From positions 18,819 to 82,818 of the forward strand of contig CAZNDM010000050.1 of assembly GCA_964571845.1 (NCBI GenBank): a stretch of DNA of 64,000 nt, in the 5' to 3' direction. This DNA comes from WFZT01 sp964571845. Its GTDB lineage: Bacteria > Hydrothermota > Hydrothermia > B15-G9 > WFZT01. Positions 44,396 to 53,741 of this stretch are shown here, piece by piece (the first letter of the stretch is position 1; each line of letters starts with the position of its first letter). The notes beneath the pieces are model-generated. The model was given only the letters and a program-made list of their open reading frames with translations. It had not been told where the DNA came from and did not search any database. Made by a program: the position numbers and the translations under genes.

Positions 44396-44710
44396 ATGTA
44401 TGTGGTCCTCGAAGCCGGTGGAATGCAGTTTATAGCAAGGGAAAATGAAACCCTGATAATACCTAAAATAAAAAACGAAGTGGGCGAGAAGATAACTTTC
44501 GACAAAATTCTTCTTTACAAAAATGGAGATGAAATTCTGATCGGAAAACCATACCTTGACAATGTCAAAGTAGAAGCCGAGGTAATTGCCCACAAAAAAC
44601 TCCCCAAAGTTGTCGTCTTCAAATTCAAAAGACGCAAAAATTACAAAAGGAAGAAGGGACACAGACAACCTGTTACGGAAATCAAAATAACAGGAATTTC
44701 GAAAGAATAA
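44396..44710 (+). CDS. rplU: Large-subunit ribosomal protein L21
   Basis: 104 aa. Starts MYVVLEAGGMQFIARENE, close to the universal MYAIIxTGGKQY, and has the basic core KFKRRKNYKRKKGHRQPVTEIKI. GGAGG precedes the ATG, 15 bp after secG. rpmA (L27), which normally follows rplU, is absent; the next gene is a C25-family protease. Confidence 0.95.
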   Translation: MYVVLEAGGMQFIARENETLIIPKIKNEVGEKITFDKILLYKNGDEILIGKPYLDNVKVEAEVIAHKKLPKVVVFKFKRRKNYKRKKGHRQPVTEIKITGISKE

Positions 44711-44734
44711 AATAACCTTAAGGAGAGAGTAGTT

Positions 44735-47700
44735 ATGGGGTTGCAGAAGGGATTTTGGATGGGGATTTTTATTTTATTTTCTTTTTTGCATCCGGAATTC
44801 CTTGATCTGAGGCAGACCAAGAATTTTGACTACGATCTGATCATTCTCACCGAAGACTCCCTTGTCCCTGCATTTCAGGATTTCATTGATCTTAAATGGA
44901 AAACAGGGATAACGACGAAAATCTTTGGTGTTTCGTTCGTTAAGCAGAGTTTCCCGGGTGGAGACACTCAGGAGAAGATCAGAAACTTTATAAGACATTA
45001 TCATAATCTTGGCACTGATTATTTTCTCCTTGCGGGGGACCACGGGGTAATTCCTGCGAGATTCCTTTATGTCCCGATGAATGGTACGGCAGATGATCAC
45101 ATCCCAACTGATTTTTATTACATGTGTCTTGACGGGAATTTCAATGCTGACGGCGATACACTCTATGGCGAGTTCAACGACAGTGTGGATGTAACTCCAG
45201 ATGTGAAAGTTGGGCGGCTACCTGTAAAAAATTCCCGTGATGTGGAAAATTATCTCTATAAACTCATGTCATACATGTTCTCTCCCTATCCCGGGTTGAA
45301 TAAAGCTGTTTTTATAGGCTCTGATATAACCACACCGGGTTCTGGCGCACAGTACTGTATAGCAGTTGAAGATTCTTTCCCTGAAAATGTGGAGAAAATA
45401 GAATTTTATGAGACCACATCATCTAATAATTCAAAAGATGAAGTCCTTGATACTCTCAGTCAGGGAGCAGGATTTGTTTATGGCAATCTCCATGCTCAAT
45501 CCTTTGACAGGATGCTCGTTAATTTCACTCCGAGAAGGAGCATCACAAATTATGACATTGACAGGAGGCTTTCCAACTACGGCATGCCAGGATTTTATGA
45601 CATTGTTACATGTCACATCGGGGGTTTTGATACTGATGCCCTTATTGAGCATCTTATTCTTGATTCCTCGGGAGCAGTAGGAGCTTACGCAACAACGAGG
45701 TTAAATTATCCTGCCATAACGATAAATCTCAACAGGTATTTTTACGGACAGCTTTTTTCACACGATGTCACGAGAATAGGGGACCTCGATTTTTTAACAA
45801 GGATGAGGTATTCAGATTATGCTGCCAATTTTATAAATTACAGGTATGTGATTTTTTCCTATGTTCTGTTTGGGGACCCAACCCTGCAACTTTGGCAAAG
45901 GTTTCCTTCTCCTGTAAGTGTAGTTTATGACACGACATATTTTGATTCTATACTCGTGATAACAGCCACTGACACTGTGGGAAACCCCATTGTTGGAGCG
46001 AGAGTGGTAATCTATTCAGAAGGATCCTTTCTCTCCACCGGGTTTACAGATGACAGTGGTAGAGCCGTTTTGAAAGTGAAGCCGGGATCGATGAGTATTT
46101 TTATCGAAAAGAAGGGTTATCAGAACTTTCTTGATTCTATTGATGTTGCCCCACATGGACCTGCAATTAAATTCTTTGGTCTGCGATTTTCCCGTTATCC
46201 ACTAATCCCGGGAGACACCGTTTCACTCGATGTCGGGATTGTTAATCTGGGTAATGATGTTGGTGGAAATTTCAGAATAGAAGCAATATCAAGTGATTCA
46301 AATATTCAGGTGATCAGGAGTGGTTTTACAGTTGAAAGGATTGAACCTGGAGACACAATCCTTTTAAGTGATAGTGTGGTGATAGCTATAGGTGATAGTG
46401 CGCGTGATATGGAGGAATTTGATATTAAGATTTTCTGTACAGGTTCTGATACTATTGCATCCGATAGCATTCACGGGGTTGTGAAAAGATCAAATCTCAG
46501 AGGAATTTTTATTGGCGTGTCCGGTGACACGTTGCTGAGTTTGAAGGTTGGCGTTCAGAATCTTGGCACTCTAACGAGCAGGGAATTTGTTGTAGGTCTT
46601 TTACCGGGCAACTATTCGATGATTGATTCTGTTGTGTGGGTTGATTCTCTTGGAGGATTTGGGTTAACAGAAATTCATGGTCTTAGATTGCTGATTGATG
46701 ATAATTTTGACAGTACTATTGGAGTTTATGTCCGCGATAGATTTTCCGTTGACACATTAATTGTTGGAGTTGGCACACCGCGTGGTGTGAGAAACTTTGT
46801 CTTTACCCCATATCCAGAAGGTGTGCGATTGGCGTGGGAGGAGGTTGACGGTGCCAGCGGTTATGCCGTTTACCGCAGTCAGGACGGTAGAGATTATTAT
46901 CTCGCTGGTTTTGTGCAGGGGACAAGTTTTTATGACAGTATCACAGGAGCGGTTTTTTATAGAATAGCTGTTGTAGATTCAGCGGGATTTTGCGGTGAAC
47001 CTGGTGAGCCGGTAAGTGTCAGGTCAAATTTTGCAATAAAAGACGGTTTCCCGGTGTATGCAGAGGGTGGCGTATATGGTTCTCCAGTTGTGGGTGAGTT
47101 TGATGCTGCTTATCCGGGCAAAGAGATTCTAATTGCGAGTTTCCCCTATGGATATGTTTATCTTTATCATGCGGATGGGACACTTGCTGATGGGTGGCCT
47201 GTTTTTCTTGATGGTGAGATATGGGCATCACCTGCCATGGCAGATATTGATGCTGATGGTGAGGATGAGGCTCTGATCGTTTTGCGTTCGTCTAATGAGG
47301 TACATGTTTTTAACGGCGATGGAACGGAGGTTGACGGATGGCCTGTACATACAGCACGTGGAACCTTTTACACACCTGCGATAGGTGATCTCGACGGGGA
47401 CGGTTTGCCGGAGATAGTCATAAATGACCAGTCATCGGACCTTTTTGTCTTTCGTCATGATGGTACTGGATTTCGGGATTCAACTGGTGAATTTTTGAAT
47501 GTTGGCAACTGGTGGAAAGCTGGATCACCTGTGATTTTTGATTATGACGGAGATTCCCTTGATGACATCGGGATTGGATTGTATTCAAATGGCCATCTTT
47601 ACTTTTCTGTTTTTTCCGGAACAGGAGATACACTTTTGATGATTCCGCTGGATTCCCGTATTTCATCTCCGCCAGTTGTTGGAGAATTCAGAAGGGATTT

Positions 47701-48508
47701 TGAAGGAAACGAAATTTTGATAAATGACAATGGCACGCTTAAGCTTTTTGATCACGCCGGAAACCTGATTGTTTCTTATGAAGGATTTTACACAGCAGTG
47801 GCGGCTGATGTGAATTTTGATGGAGAACTTGACATTGTTGGGACAACGGATCGGGGTGTGAGAATTTATTCTTCAAGGGGATTGGAGATGTTGAATAGAG
47901 AGTTTCAAAGTGTTGATTACTATCTTAAGGAACCGGTTGTTGGTGATGTGGATGGAGATAGAGTCCCGGAAATTTTGTTTGAAAGCTTTATGGCAAGCGA
48001 GCTAATTTCTGTGGAGCTCGATAGCTCTATAACACCGGGATTTCCGTTTAATCTCGTGGAATCTCCTGGATACTGCATTCCTATACTTGATGATATCGAC
48101 GGAGATGGATTGATGGACATTATTGTAGCCAGTACATTTGACAGCGTGTGGGTACTCGAGACTCAGGCTCCTTTTGATCCTTCCCGTGCGCTGTTCCCTG
48201 TTGAAAAATACGATTATAGGCGAACGGGATTTGTCGAGTTTGTGCCAACAGGAATACATCAAGGGGAGCTAAACATGAACTTTGTCCTTTACCCAACAGT
48301 TACGAAGGGAATGGTTACCATTGAGACAGGGGAATATCCTGTAACGGTAACCTTTTACACAACTGACGGAAGAGTGGTTAAGAGATTTTCCAAAGTAGCT
48401 TCCAATACTTTAAAATTAAAGCTCGATTTTCCATCAGGGATTTATTTCTACAGAGTAAAATCAGCAAAAGGGATTGTTAAAACCGGGAAATTATTGCTTC
48501 TAAGGTAA
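44735..48508 (+). CDS. Secreted gingipain-family (C25) protease with FnIII, FG-GAP-like repeats and a C-terminal sorting domain
   Basis: 1257 aa. An N-terminal hydrophobic leader (GFWMGIFILFSFLHP) precedes a peptidase C25 domain (about 30-390) with the expected His253 in GNLHAQ and Cys293 in TCHIGGFD. Next come beta-sandwich regions, including a carboxypeptidase-regulatory-like stretch near 405-460 (VGNPIVGARVVIYSEG) and an FnIII-like part near 690-765. About 770-1150 hold FG-GAP/VCBS-type repeats with calcium-loop motifs (DLDGDGLPEI, DVDGDRVPEI, DIDGDGLMDI). The last 75 residues (FVLYPTVTKG to GKLLLLR) look like a type IX secretion sorting tail. Probably exported to the surface as a peptidase. 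It sits between rplU and prfA. Confidence 0.85.
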   Translation: MGLQKGFWMGIFILFSFLHPEFLDLRQTKNFDYDLIILTEDSLVPAFQDFIDLKWKTGITTKIFGVSFVKQSFPGGDTQEKIRNFIRHYHNLGTDYFLLAGDHGVIPARFLYVPMNGTADDHIPTDFYYMCLDGNFNADGDTLYGEFNDSVDVTPDVKVGRLPVKNSRDVENYLYKLMSYMFSPYPGLNKAVFIGSDITTPGSGAQYCIAVEDSFPENVEKIEFYETTSSNNSKDEVLDTLSQGAGFVYGNLHAQSFDRMLVNFTPRRSITNYDIDRRLSNYGMPGFYDIVTCHIGGFDTDALIEHLILDSSGAVGAYATTRLNYPAITINLNRYFYGQLFSHDVTRIGDLDFLTRMRYSDYAANFINYRYVIFSYVLFGDPTLQLWQRFPSPVSVVYDTTYFDSILVITATDTVGNPIVGARVVIYSEGSFLSTGFTDDSGRAVLKVKPGSMSIFIEKKGYQNFLDSIDVAPHGPAIKFFGLRFSRYPLIPGDTVSLDVGIVNLGNDVGGNFRIEAISSDSNIQVIRSGFTVERIEPGDTILLSDSVVIAIGDSARDMEEFDIKIFCTGSDTIASDSIHGVVKRSNLRGIFIGVSGDTLLSLKVGVQNLGTLTSREFVVGLLPGNYSMIDSVVWVDSLGGFGLTEIHGLRLLIDDNFDSTIGVYVRDRFSVDTLIVGVGTPRGVRNFVFTPYPEGVRLAWEEVDGASGYAVYRSQDGRDYYLAGFVQGTSFYDSITGAVFYRIAVVDSAGFCGEPGEPVSVRSNFAIKDGFPVYAEGGVYGSPVVGEFDAAYPGKEILIASFPYGYVYLYHADGTLADGWPVFLDGEIWASPAMADIDADGEDEALIVLRSSNEVHVFNGDGTEVDGWPVHTARGTFYTPAIGDLDGDGLPEIVINDQSSDLFVFRHDGTGFRDSTGEFLNVGNWWKAGSPVIFDYDGDSLDDIGIGLYSNGHLYFSVFSGTGDTLLMIPLDSRISSPPVVGEFRRDFEGNEILINDNGTLKLFDHAGNLIVSYEGFYTAVAADVNFDGELDIVGTTDRGVRIYSSRGLEMLNREFQSVDYYLKEPVVGDVDGDRVPEILFESFMASELISVELDSSITPGFPFNLVESPGYCIPILDDIDGDGLMDIIVASTFDSVWVLETQAPFDPSRALFPVEKYDYRRTGFVEFVPTGIHQGELNMNFVLYPTVTKGMVTIETGEYPVTVTFYTTDGRVVKRFSKVASNTLKLKLDFPSGIYFYRVKSAKGIVKTGKLLLLR

Positions 48509-48510
48509 TC

Positions 48511-49578
48511 ATGTACGAAGAGATAAAGGAGAAATTCAAGAGACTGGAAGAGCAGCTGCAGGATCCAACAATCCTGAGCAATCAGGAGAAGTATGTTGCT
48601 ATTGCGCAGGAGTACAAGGAATTAAAGGGTCTTGTTGAGAAGATTGAGAAACTTGAGAGCCTTTTGAAGGAACTCGAAAATGTAGAGGCGATGCTCGAAG
48701 AAGAGCAGGACGAAGAGATGCGCGACTTTTTAAAGGATGAGAAAATCAAAATAGAGAGAGAAGTTGAGAGACTTGATCGCGAGATAAAATTCTCACTCGT
48801 GCCGGCAGACCCGGAGGACTCGAAGAATGCTATAATGGAAATTCGTGCAGGTACCGGTGGCGAGGAAGCGGCACTCTTTGCCAGAGATCTGTTCAGGATG
48901 TACACAAAATATGCAGAAAAGAAGGGCTGGAAAGTGAGCGTTACTGATCTTCACGAAACGCCGCTTGGTGGCTACAAGGAAATTATCTTTATGATTGAAG
49001 GTAAAGGCGTTTATGGACGGTTAAAATACGAGTCTGGAGTTCACAGGGTGCAGAGAATTCCTGTAACTGAAACTGGCGGTAGAATCCATACATCATCAGC
49101 ATCTGTTGTAGTGCTACCTGAGGCTGAGGAGCAGGAAGTCGAAATCAATCCCGAGGAGTTGAAAATTGAGACCTTCAGAGCAAGTGGCCCTGGTGGCCAG
49201 CATGTAAATGTTACTGACTCTGCAGTAAGGATAACACATTTGCCGACGGGAATTGTTGTCGCATGCCAGGATGAGAGATCACAGCATAAAAACAGGGCGA
49301 AAGCCCTTCGAATACTGAGGGCAAGACTTCAGGATCTTTACCGTAAAGAACGGGAAAAAGAGATAGGTAGTAAAAGGAAGAGTTATATTGGAACTGGCGA
49401 CAGAAGTGAAAAGATCCGTACATACAATTTCCCTCAAAATCGCGTAACGGATCATAGGATAAATTTAACAATTTATAACCTTGAAGGGATCCTTGATGGG
49501 GATCTTGATGAACTGCTTGACAGACTCCATGAAGTGGAAATGGAGAAGAAATTGAAGGAGCTAACAGCAGCAGGCTAA
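48511..49578 (+). CDS. prfA: Peptide chain release factor 1
   Basis: 355 aa. Ends translation at UAA and UAG. The peptidyl-tRNA hydrolysis motif is GPGGQHVNVTDSAV, and the codon-reading tripeptide is PVT in RIPVTETGGRIHTS (PxT marks RF1, SPF would mark RF2). An N-terminal coiled coil covers about 1-90. Starts 2 bp after the protease gene. prmC, often next to prfA, is not in view. Confidence 0.96.
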   Translation: MYEEIKEKFKRLEEQLQDPTILSNQEKYVAIAQEYKELKGLVEKIEKLESLLKELENVEAMLEEEQDEEMRDFLKDEKIKIEREVERLDREIKFSLVPADPEDSKNAIMEIRAGTGGEEAALFARDLFRMYTKYAEKKGWKVSVTDLHETPLGGYKEIIFMIEGKGVYGRLKYESGVHRVQRIPVTETGGRIHTSSASVVVLPEAEEQEVEINPEELKIETFRASGPGGQHVNVTDSAVRITHLPTGIVVACQDERSQHKNRAKALRILRARLQDLYRKEREKEIGSKRKSYIGTGDRSEKIRTYNFPQNRVTDHRINLTIYNLEGILDGDLDELLDRLHEVEMEKKLKELTAAG

Positions 49579-49704
49579 AGAGTTTTCACCACCCACCATA
49601 TACCCACCGACTTTTGCATAATAAATGAAAAATCACAAAAAGAACCGGTAATTCCGTTCGAATATACAGAAAATTTTGTATAAATTTCCAAATATACAAA
49701 GTCG

Positions 49705-49733
49705 TTGATGATATATCTCTTTTCACTTAAAAT
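49705..49733 (+). promoter_or_regulatory. Promoter of the aminotransferase / cDPGS-like operon
   Basis: TTGATG (49705-49710), exact 17-bp spacer, TAAAAT (49728-49733). The predicted start near 49740 leaves a 23-base leader containing AAGGAG before the ATG at 49763, so this is a leadered transcript, unlike many others here. Confidence 0.6.
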
Positions 49734-49762
49734 TCTCAAAAAATGTGGAAAGGAGAGCGAAT

Positions 49763-51079
49763 ATGAGACCCGAGATTAAAACTGAATTACCGGGACCAAA
49801 GGCAAAAGAGGTGATTGAAAGGGATAGCAGGTATGTTTCTCCTGCTTATACCCGTAGTTATCCATTTGTAATGGCTCGTGGCCAGGGATCCTGGGTATGG
49901 GACATCGATGGAAATCTGTTCCTGGACATGACAGCAGGAATTGCTGTTACAACCACCGGGCATTCACATCCTGAAGTTGTAAAGGCGATAAGCGAACAGG
50001 TGTCGAAATTTCTCCACATGGCAGGTGCAGATTTCTACTATGAAAATCAGACCCTGCTCGCTGAGAAACTTGCCGAGATAGCCCCCGGGGCAAAAAACAG
50101 GCGTGTTTTCTTTGCCAATTCCGGTACAGAGGCTAACGAAGCGGCTTTAAAACTTGCAAGGTATCACACAAAGAGACCCATATATCTCGCCTTTTATAAG
50201 GCTTTTCACGGCAGAAGTTTCGGATCCCTATCACTCACTGCATCCAAAGCGGTTCAGAGACGGTATTATGCTCCTATGGTTCCTCAGGTAGTTCACATTC
50301 CTTTCCCTGATCCTTACAGACCACCTTTTGGCATACCTGCGGATAAGCTCACTGATACTATAATTGATTTTATTGAAAATACAGTGTTCAAGACCGTTGC
50401 TCCCCCGGAAGATGTTGCTGCTTTCATTGTAGAACCCATGCAGGGAGAAGGCGGTTATGTGGTCCCACCAGCAGATTTTTATCCCAGACTTTATGAGCTA
50501 TTAAAGAAATACGACATCCTTTTCATAGATGACGAAGTTCAGGCTGGTATGGGGCGGACCGGTAAGATGTTTGCAATTGAACACTTTGGTGTCATTCCTG
50601 ATGTTTTGACAGTGGCTAAAGGTATCGCATCAGGACTTCCCCTTGGAGCAGCTATTGCCAAAACATCACTCATGAACTGGGAGCCTGGTTCTCATTCTTC
50701 CACATTTGGTGGAAATCCGGTCGCAATTGCCGCTGCATTAAAAACCATTGAGCTTCTTGAAAACGGTCTCGTTGAAAATGCTGCAAAGATGGGCGAACTT
50801 CTCAAAAATGGTCTAAAAGAAATACAGAAGAAATTCGAATTTGTTGGAGATGTCAGGGGCCTTGGATTGATGATAGGTGTTGACATCGTGAAAGATCGGG
50901 AAACAAGGGAGCCAGATTCCAAGCTGCGCGACAAGATTGTTTACAGGTGCTTTGAAAAAGGACTGCTCGTTCTCGGAGCCGGTGAGAGTGTGGTCAGATG
51001 GTCTCCTTCTCTTGTGATAACGGAAGAAGAGGTTAATGTGGCCCTTGAAATTTTTGAAGAAGTGTTAAAATCAATTTAG
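49763..51079 (+). CDS. Class III PLP-dependent aminotransferase (acetylornithine/GABA family)
   Basis: 438 aa from the ATG at 49763 (AAGGAG upstream); a GTG at 49745 is less likely. Fold-type I aminotransferase: FFANSGTEANEAALKLAR (PLP phosphate binding), HGRSFGSLSLT, FIDDEVQAGMGRTGKMFAIEH, and the lysine in TVAKGIASGLPLGAAI. The long form and PFVMARGQGSWVWDIDGN opening resemble archaeal broad-specificity enzymes, some of which are amino-acid racemases or ornithine/lysine aminotransferases. Substrate unknown. Followed by the cDPGS-like gene after 11 bp. Confidence 0.85.
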   Translation: MRPEIKTELPGPKAKEVIERDSRYVSPAYTRSYPFVMARGQGSWVWDIDGNLFLDMTAGIAVTTTGHSHPEVVKAISEQVSKFLHMAGADFYYENQTLLAEKLAEIAPGAKNRRVFFANSGTEANEAALKLARYHTKRPIYLAFYKAFHGRSFGSLSLTASKAVQRRYYAPMVPQVVHIPFPDPYRPPFGIPADKLTDTIIDFIENTVFKTVAPPEDVAAFIVEPMQGEGGYVVPPADFYPRLYELLKKYDILFIDDEVQAGMGRTGKMFAIEHFGVIPDVLTVAKGIASGLPLGAAIAKTSLMNWEPGSHSSTFGGNPVAIAAALKTIELLENGLVENAAKMGELLKNGLKEIQKKFEFVGDVRGLGLMIGVDIVKDRETREPDSKLRDKIVYRCFEKGLLVLGAGESVVRWSPSLVITEEEVNVALEIFEEVLKSI

Positions 51080-51090
51080 GAGGAAACAAA

Positions 51091-52416
51091 TTGAAAGAGA
51101 GAATAAGGGTACTGATTCTTGGGGCAGCAGGGCGTGATTTTCACAATTTCAATGTTTATTTCCGTGGAAATGAACATTTTGAAGTGGTTGGATTCACGGC
51201 AACTCAGATACCCAATATTGATGGCAGGGTGTATCCTTCAGAACTTGCTGGAGATCTCTATCCGGATGGAATCCCGATATACAGTGAGGACGATCTTGAG
51301 AAGCTGGTTGTTGAGAAGGGCGTCGATGTCTGTGTGTTCTCTTATTCTGATGTTTCGCACGAGCATGTTATGCACCTTGCTTCGAGGTGTGTCGCTGCAG
51401 GTGCAGATTACTGGCTCCTTGGCACCAAGTTTACTATGCTGAAGTCGAGCAAACCCGTTATCGCTATCGGTGCTGTGAGGACTGGATGTGGCAAAAGTCA
51501 GACAACAAGGCGCGTCTCTGATATACTGCGAGATCTCGGGAAAAAGGTTGTCGTAGTAAGACACCCAATGCCCTACGGTGATCTAACCAAACAGGTGGTC
51601 CAGAGATTTGCAAGTTTTGAAGACCTGGATAAATATGAATGCACGGTGGAAGAGAGAGAGGAGTATGAGCCTCATATTGAGCGCGGAAATGTGGTGTACG
51701 CCGGCGTGGATTATGAAAAGATTCTGAGGGAAGCCGAAAAGGAGGCAGATGTTATCCTGTGGGACGGTGGAAACAATGATATGCCGTTCTTTAAGCCGGA
51801 TCTCTTTATCGTTGTGGCTGATCCGCATCGCCCATACCATGAACTCACATACTATCCTGGCGAGGTCAATGTGAGGATGGCGGATATTGTTGTTATCAAT
51901 AAAATAGACACTGCCTATCCAGAAGACATTGATACAGTTAGAACAAACATAAAATCTCTGAATCCCAGGGCAAATATTGTGGAGGCGGCATCACCGCTGT
52001 TTGTTGAAAATGGAGAGATCATATCCGGGAAGAAAGTTCTTGTTATTGAAGATGGTCCCACGCTCACTCACGGAGAAATGCCCTATGGTGCAGGATATGT
52101 GGCGGCGACCAAGTATGGAGCAAGTGAGATTGTGAGTCCGGTCGAGTATGCAGTTGGATCCATAAAAGAAGCGTATGAGAAGTATCCCCATGTTACTGAG
52201 GTCTTACCAGCACTTGGGTATGGTGAAAAACAACTTAAGGAACTCGAGGAAACGATCAATAAGGTGCCAGCGGATGTGGTTGTGGTTGCAACACCTGTGA
52301 ACCTTGGAAAAATTCTGAATATAAATAAACCCTGGGTCAGAGTAAAGTACGAGTTGCAGGAGATCGGATACCCAACATTGAAGGATCTGATTTCAAAGTT
52401 TTTTGAAAGGGATTAA
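51091..52416 (+). CDS. P-loop protein related to cyclic 2,3-diphosphoglycerate synthetase
   Basis: 441 aa starting at a TTG with AGGAGG eight bases upstream. The N-terminal half has a Rossmann-like opening (VLILGAAGRDFHNFNVYFRG). The P-loop is IGAVRTGCGKSQTTRRV near residue 127-143, then VVVRHPMPYGDL, ILWDGGNNDMPFF (Walker B-like) and VVINKIDTAYPEDI, a GTPase-style NKxD. This pattern matches the family named after cyclic 2,3-diphosphoglycerate synthetase of hyperthermophilic methanogens, but most bacterial members are uncharacterised. Co-transcribed with the aminotransferase and ends in a strong hairpin. The reaction here is unknown. Confidence 0.7.
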   Translation: MKERIRVLILGAAGRDFHNFNVYFRGNEHFEVVGFTATQIPNIDGRVYPSELAGDLYPDGIPIYSEDDLEKLVVEKGVDVCVFSYSDVSHEHVMHLASRCVAAGADYWLLGTKFTMLKSSKPVIAIGAVRTGCGKSQTTRRVSDILRDLGKKVVVVRHPMPYGDLTKQVVQRFASFEDLDKYECTVEEREEYEPHIERGNVVYAGVDYEKILREAEKEADVILWDGGNNDMPFFKPDLFIVVADPHRPYHELTYYPGEVNVRMADIVVINKIDTAYPEDIDTVRTNIKSLNPRANIVEAASPLFVENGEIISGKKVLVIEDGPTLTHGEMPYGAGYVAATKYGASEIVSPVEYAVGSIKEAYEKYPHVTEVLPALGYGEKQLKELEETINKVPADVVVVATPVNLGKILNINKPWVRVKYELQEIGYPTLKDLISKFFERD

Positions 52417-52418
52417 GG

Positions 52419-52461
52419 AGGTGGGGGTGGGGCTCTGCTTCGCAGAGCCCCACCCCCACCT
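52419..52461 (+). terminator. Long perfect hairpin after the cDPGS-like gene
   Basis: A perfect 20-bp stem with a TTC loop, starting 3 bases after the stop codon. Arms begin AGGTGGGGGTGGGGCTCTGC. No T-run follows (TATATCACC). Similar in position and strength to the hairpin at 35451-35489. Confidence 0.6.
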
Positions 52462-52609
52462 ATATCACCTTGCCAGACACAAACAAATTGAAAAGTAATA
52501 ACATCCCTGTTCTATGGAATTTATCTTCTCCAAGTGATTTCGCAAAAAGTTCTTATATACTCCTCAAGCTCATGATAATATGAGTCCCCCTCCATGCAAT
52601 TCCCTGAGA

Positions 52610-53431
52610 TTACAATAAAGCCCTCAAAGTGCTGATAACATCTCTATTTGCCTTAACATCATGAACCCTGAGAATGTCAACTTCTTTGAGAGCCAGATAT
52701 GCAGTAATTCCAAGTGTCCCGAACAGTCTCTTTCCCGGGTCTTTCTCATTTAATATGGAGCCTATAAAAGACTTTCTCGAATGTCCAACAAGTATTGGAT
52801 AGCCGAACTTTTTAAATCTATCAATATTCCTGAGAATTTCAATATTGTCTTCAAACCTCTTTCCAAATCCAATTCCGGGATCAACTATAATTTGCTCAAT
52901 ACCTTTGTTTAGCAGAATCTCAATCTTGTTTTCAAAATAGGATAACAGCTCTGAGATTACATCGTTGTAATAGGGATTTTTTTGCATATCTCTGGGGGTT
53001 CCCTTTATGTGCATCAAAATGTATGGTGATGAATATTTTGAAGCAACATCCAGAATTTTGGGGTCAAAACCAAACCCTGAGATATCGTTTATCAGATCTG
53101 CACCTGCTTTTATAGCTTCCTCCGCGACTTCTGCTTTGTAAGTGTCAATGGAGATCAGGACATTTGAGAATTTCCGTATGGTTTTAATAGCCGGAATAAC
53201 TCTCCTCAATTCCTCGTCAGGATCAACCGGTTCGGCTCCTGGTCTCGTTGATTCTCCTCCAATATCCAGGATATCAGCTCCCTCGTCCATCATTTTTCTC
53301 GCAACTTCTTCCACTCTTCCCAAAACCCTGCTACCCCTGTAGAATGAATCAGGGGTAACATTCAGAATGCCCATTAATAGTGGTTTTTTATCGGTATCAA
53401 TTATTCTTCCGTGAAAAGATTTGAATCTCAT
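52610..53431 (-). CDS. folP: Dihydropteroate synthase
   Basis: 273 aa. Joins p-aminobenzoate to dihydropterin pyrophosphate in folate synthesis. Landmarks: GILNVTPDSFYRGSR, DIGGESTRPGAEPVD, SIDTYKAEVAEEAI, DLINDISGFG, IIVDPGIGFGKRFEDN, and GHSRKSFIG. The gene stands alone and converges on the cDPGS-like operon. A TATAAT six bases before the ATG puts the predicted transcript start on the start codon. Confidence 0.95.
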   Translation of the reverse strand: MRFKSFHGRIIDTDKKPLLMGILNVTPDSFYRGSRVLGRVEEVARKMMDEGADILDIGGESTRPGAEPVDPDEELRRVIPAIKTIRKFSNVLISIDTYKAEVAEEAIKAGADLINDISGFGFDPKILDVASKYSSPYILMHIKGTPRDMQKNPYYNDVISELLSYFENKIEILLNKGIEQIIVDPGIGFGKRFEDNIEILRNIDRFKKFGYPILVGHSRKSFIGSILNEKDPGKRLFGTLGITAYLALKEVDILRVHDVKANRDVISTLRALL

Positions 53432-53437
53432 AAAAAA

Positions 53438-53443
53438 ATTATA
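53438..53443 (-). promoter_or_regulatory. Candidate -10 box (TATAAT) at folP, leaderless type
   Basis: TATAAT, then six T residues, then the ATG at 53431. No good -35 hexamer. Predicted transcript start coincides with the A of the ATG. Confidence 0.5.
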
Positions 53444-53527
53444 AGGCCGATCGCGGATCTATTGCCCTGTTGTTTGAGGTGGTTCGGGAAAAATGCTTTT
53501 GGGGAAAATTTTTATCTTCCACTCTTA

Positions 53528-53612
53528 AATGGGAGGAAATAAAGGGAGTTTTTCCGTGAAGTAAAAGGGAGAGGTGATTACTGGTGAAATTTTTTGAACC
53601 CTTCCCATTGTG
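53528..53612 (+). repeat. Short copy of the promoter-proximal dispersed element
   Basis: GGAAATAAAGGGAGTTTTTCC, followed by CGTGAAGTAAAAGGGAG and GGTGAAATTTTTTGAACCC, parallels the elements at 43150-43222, 63160-63212 (minus) and 17643-17720 (minus). Lies 130 bp upstream of the enoyl-CoA hydratase start, in the same orientation as that gene. The remaining 53444-53741 holds nothing else I recognise. Confidence 0.6.
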
Positions 53613-53741
53613 GTTTTAGTGATGAAAATTTGAGGGGCAACTGGTTCTTTTTCTTGATTTTTGGGTATATTGCTCAAAAGCCGAGAGGTGATGGTTCGAT
53701 GTTTGTGCAATAATTTAAAAGTCAAAAAGCTGGAGGTGGTT

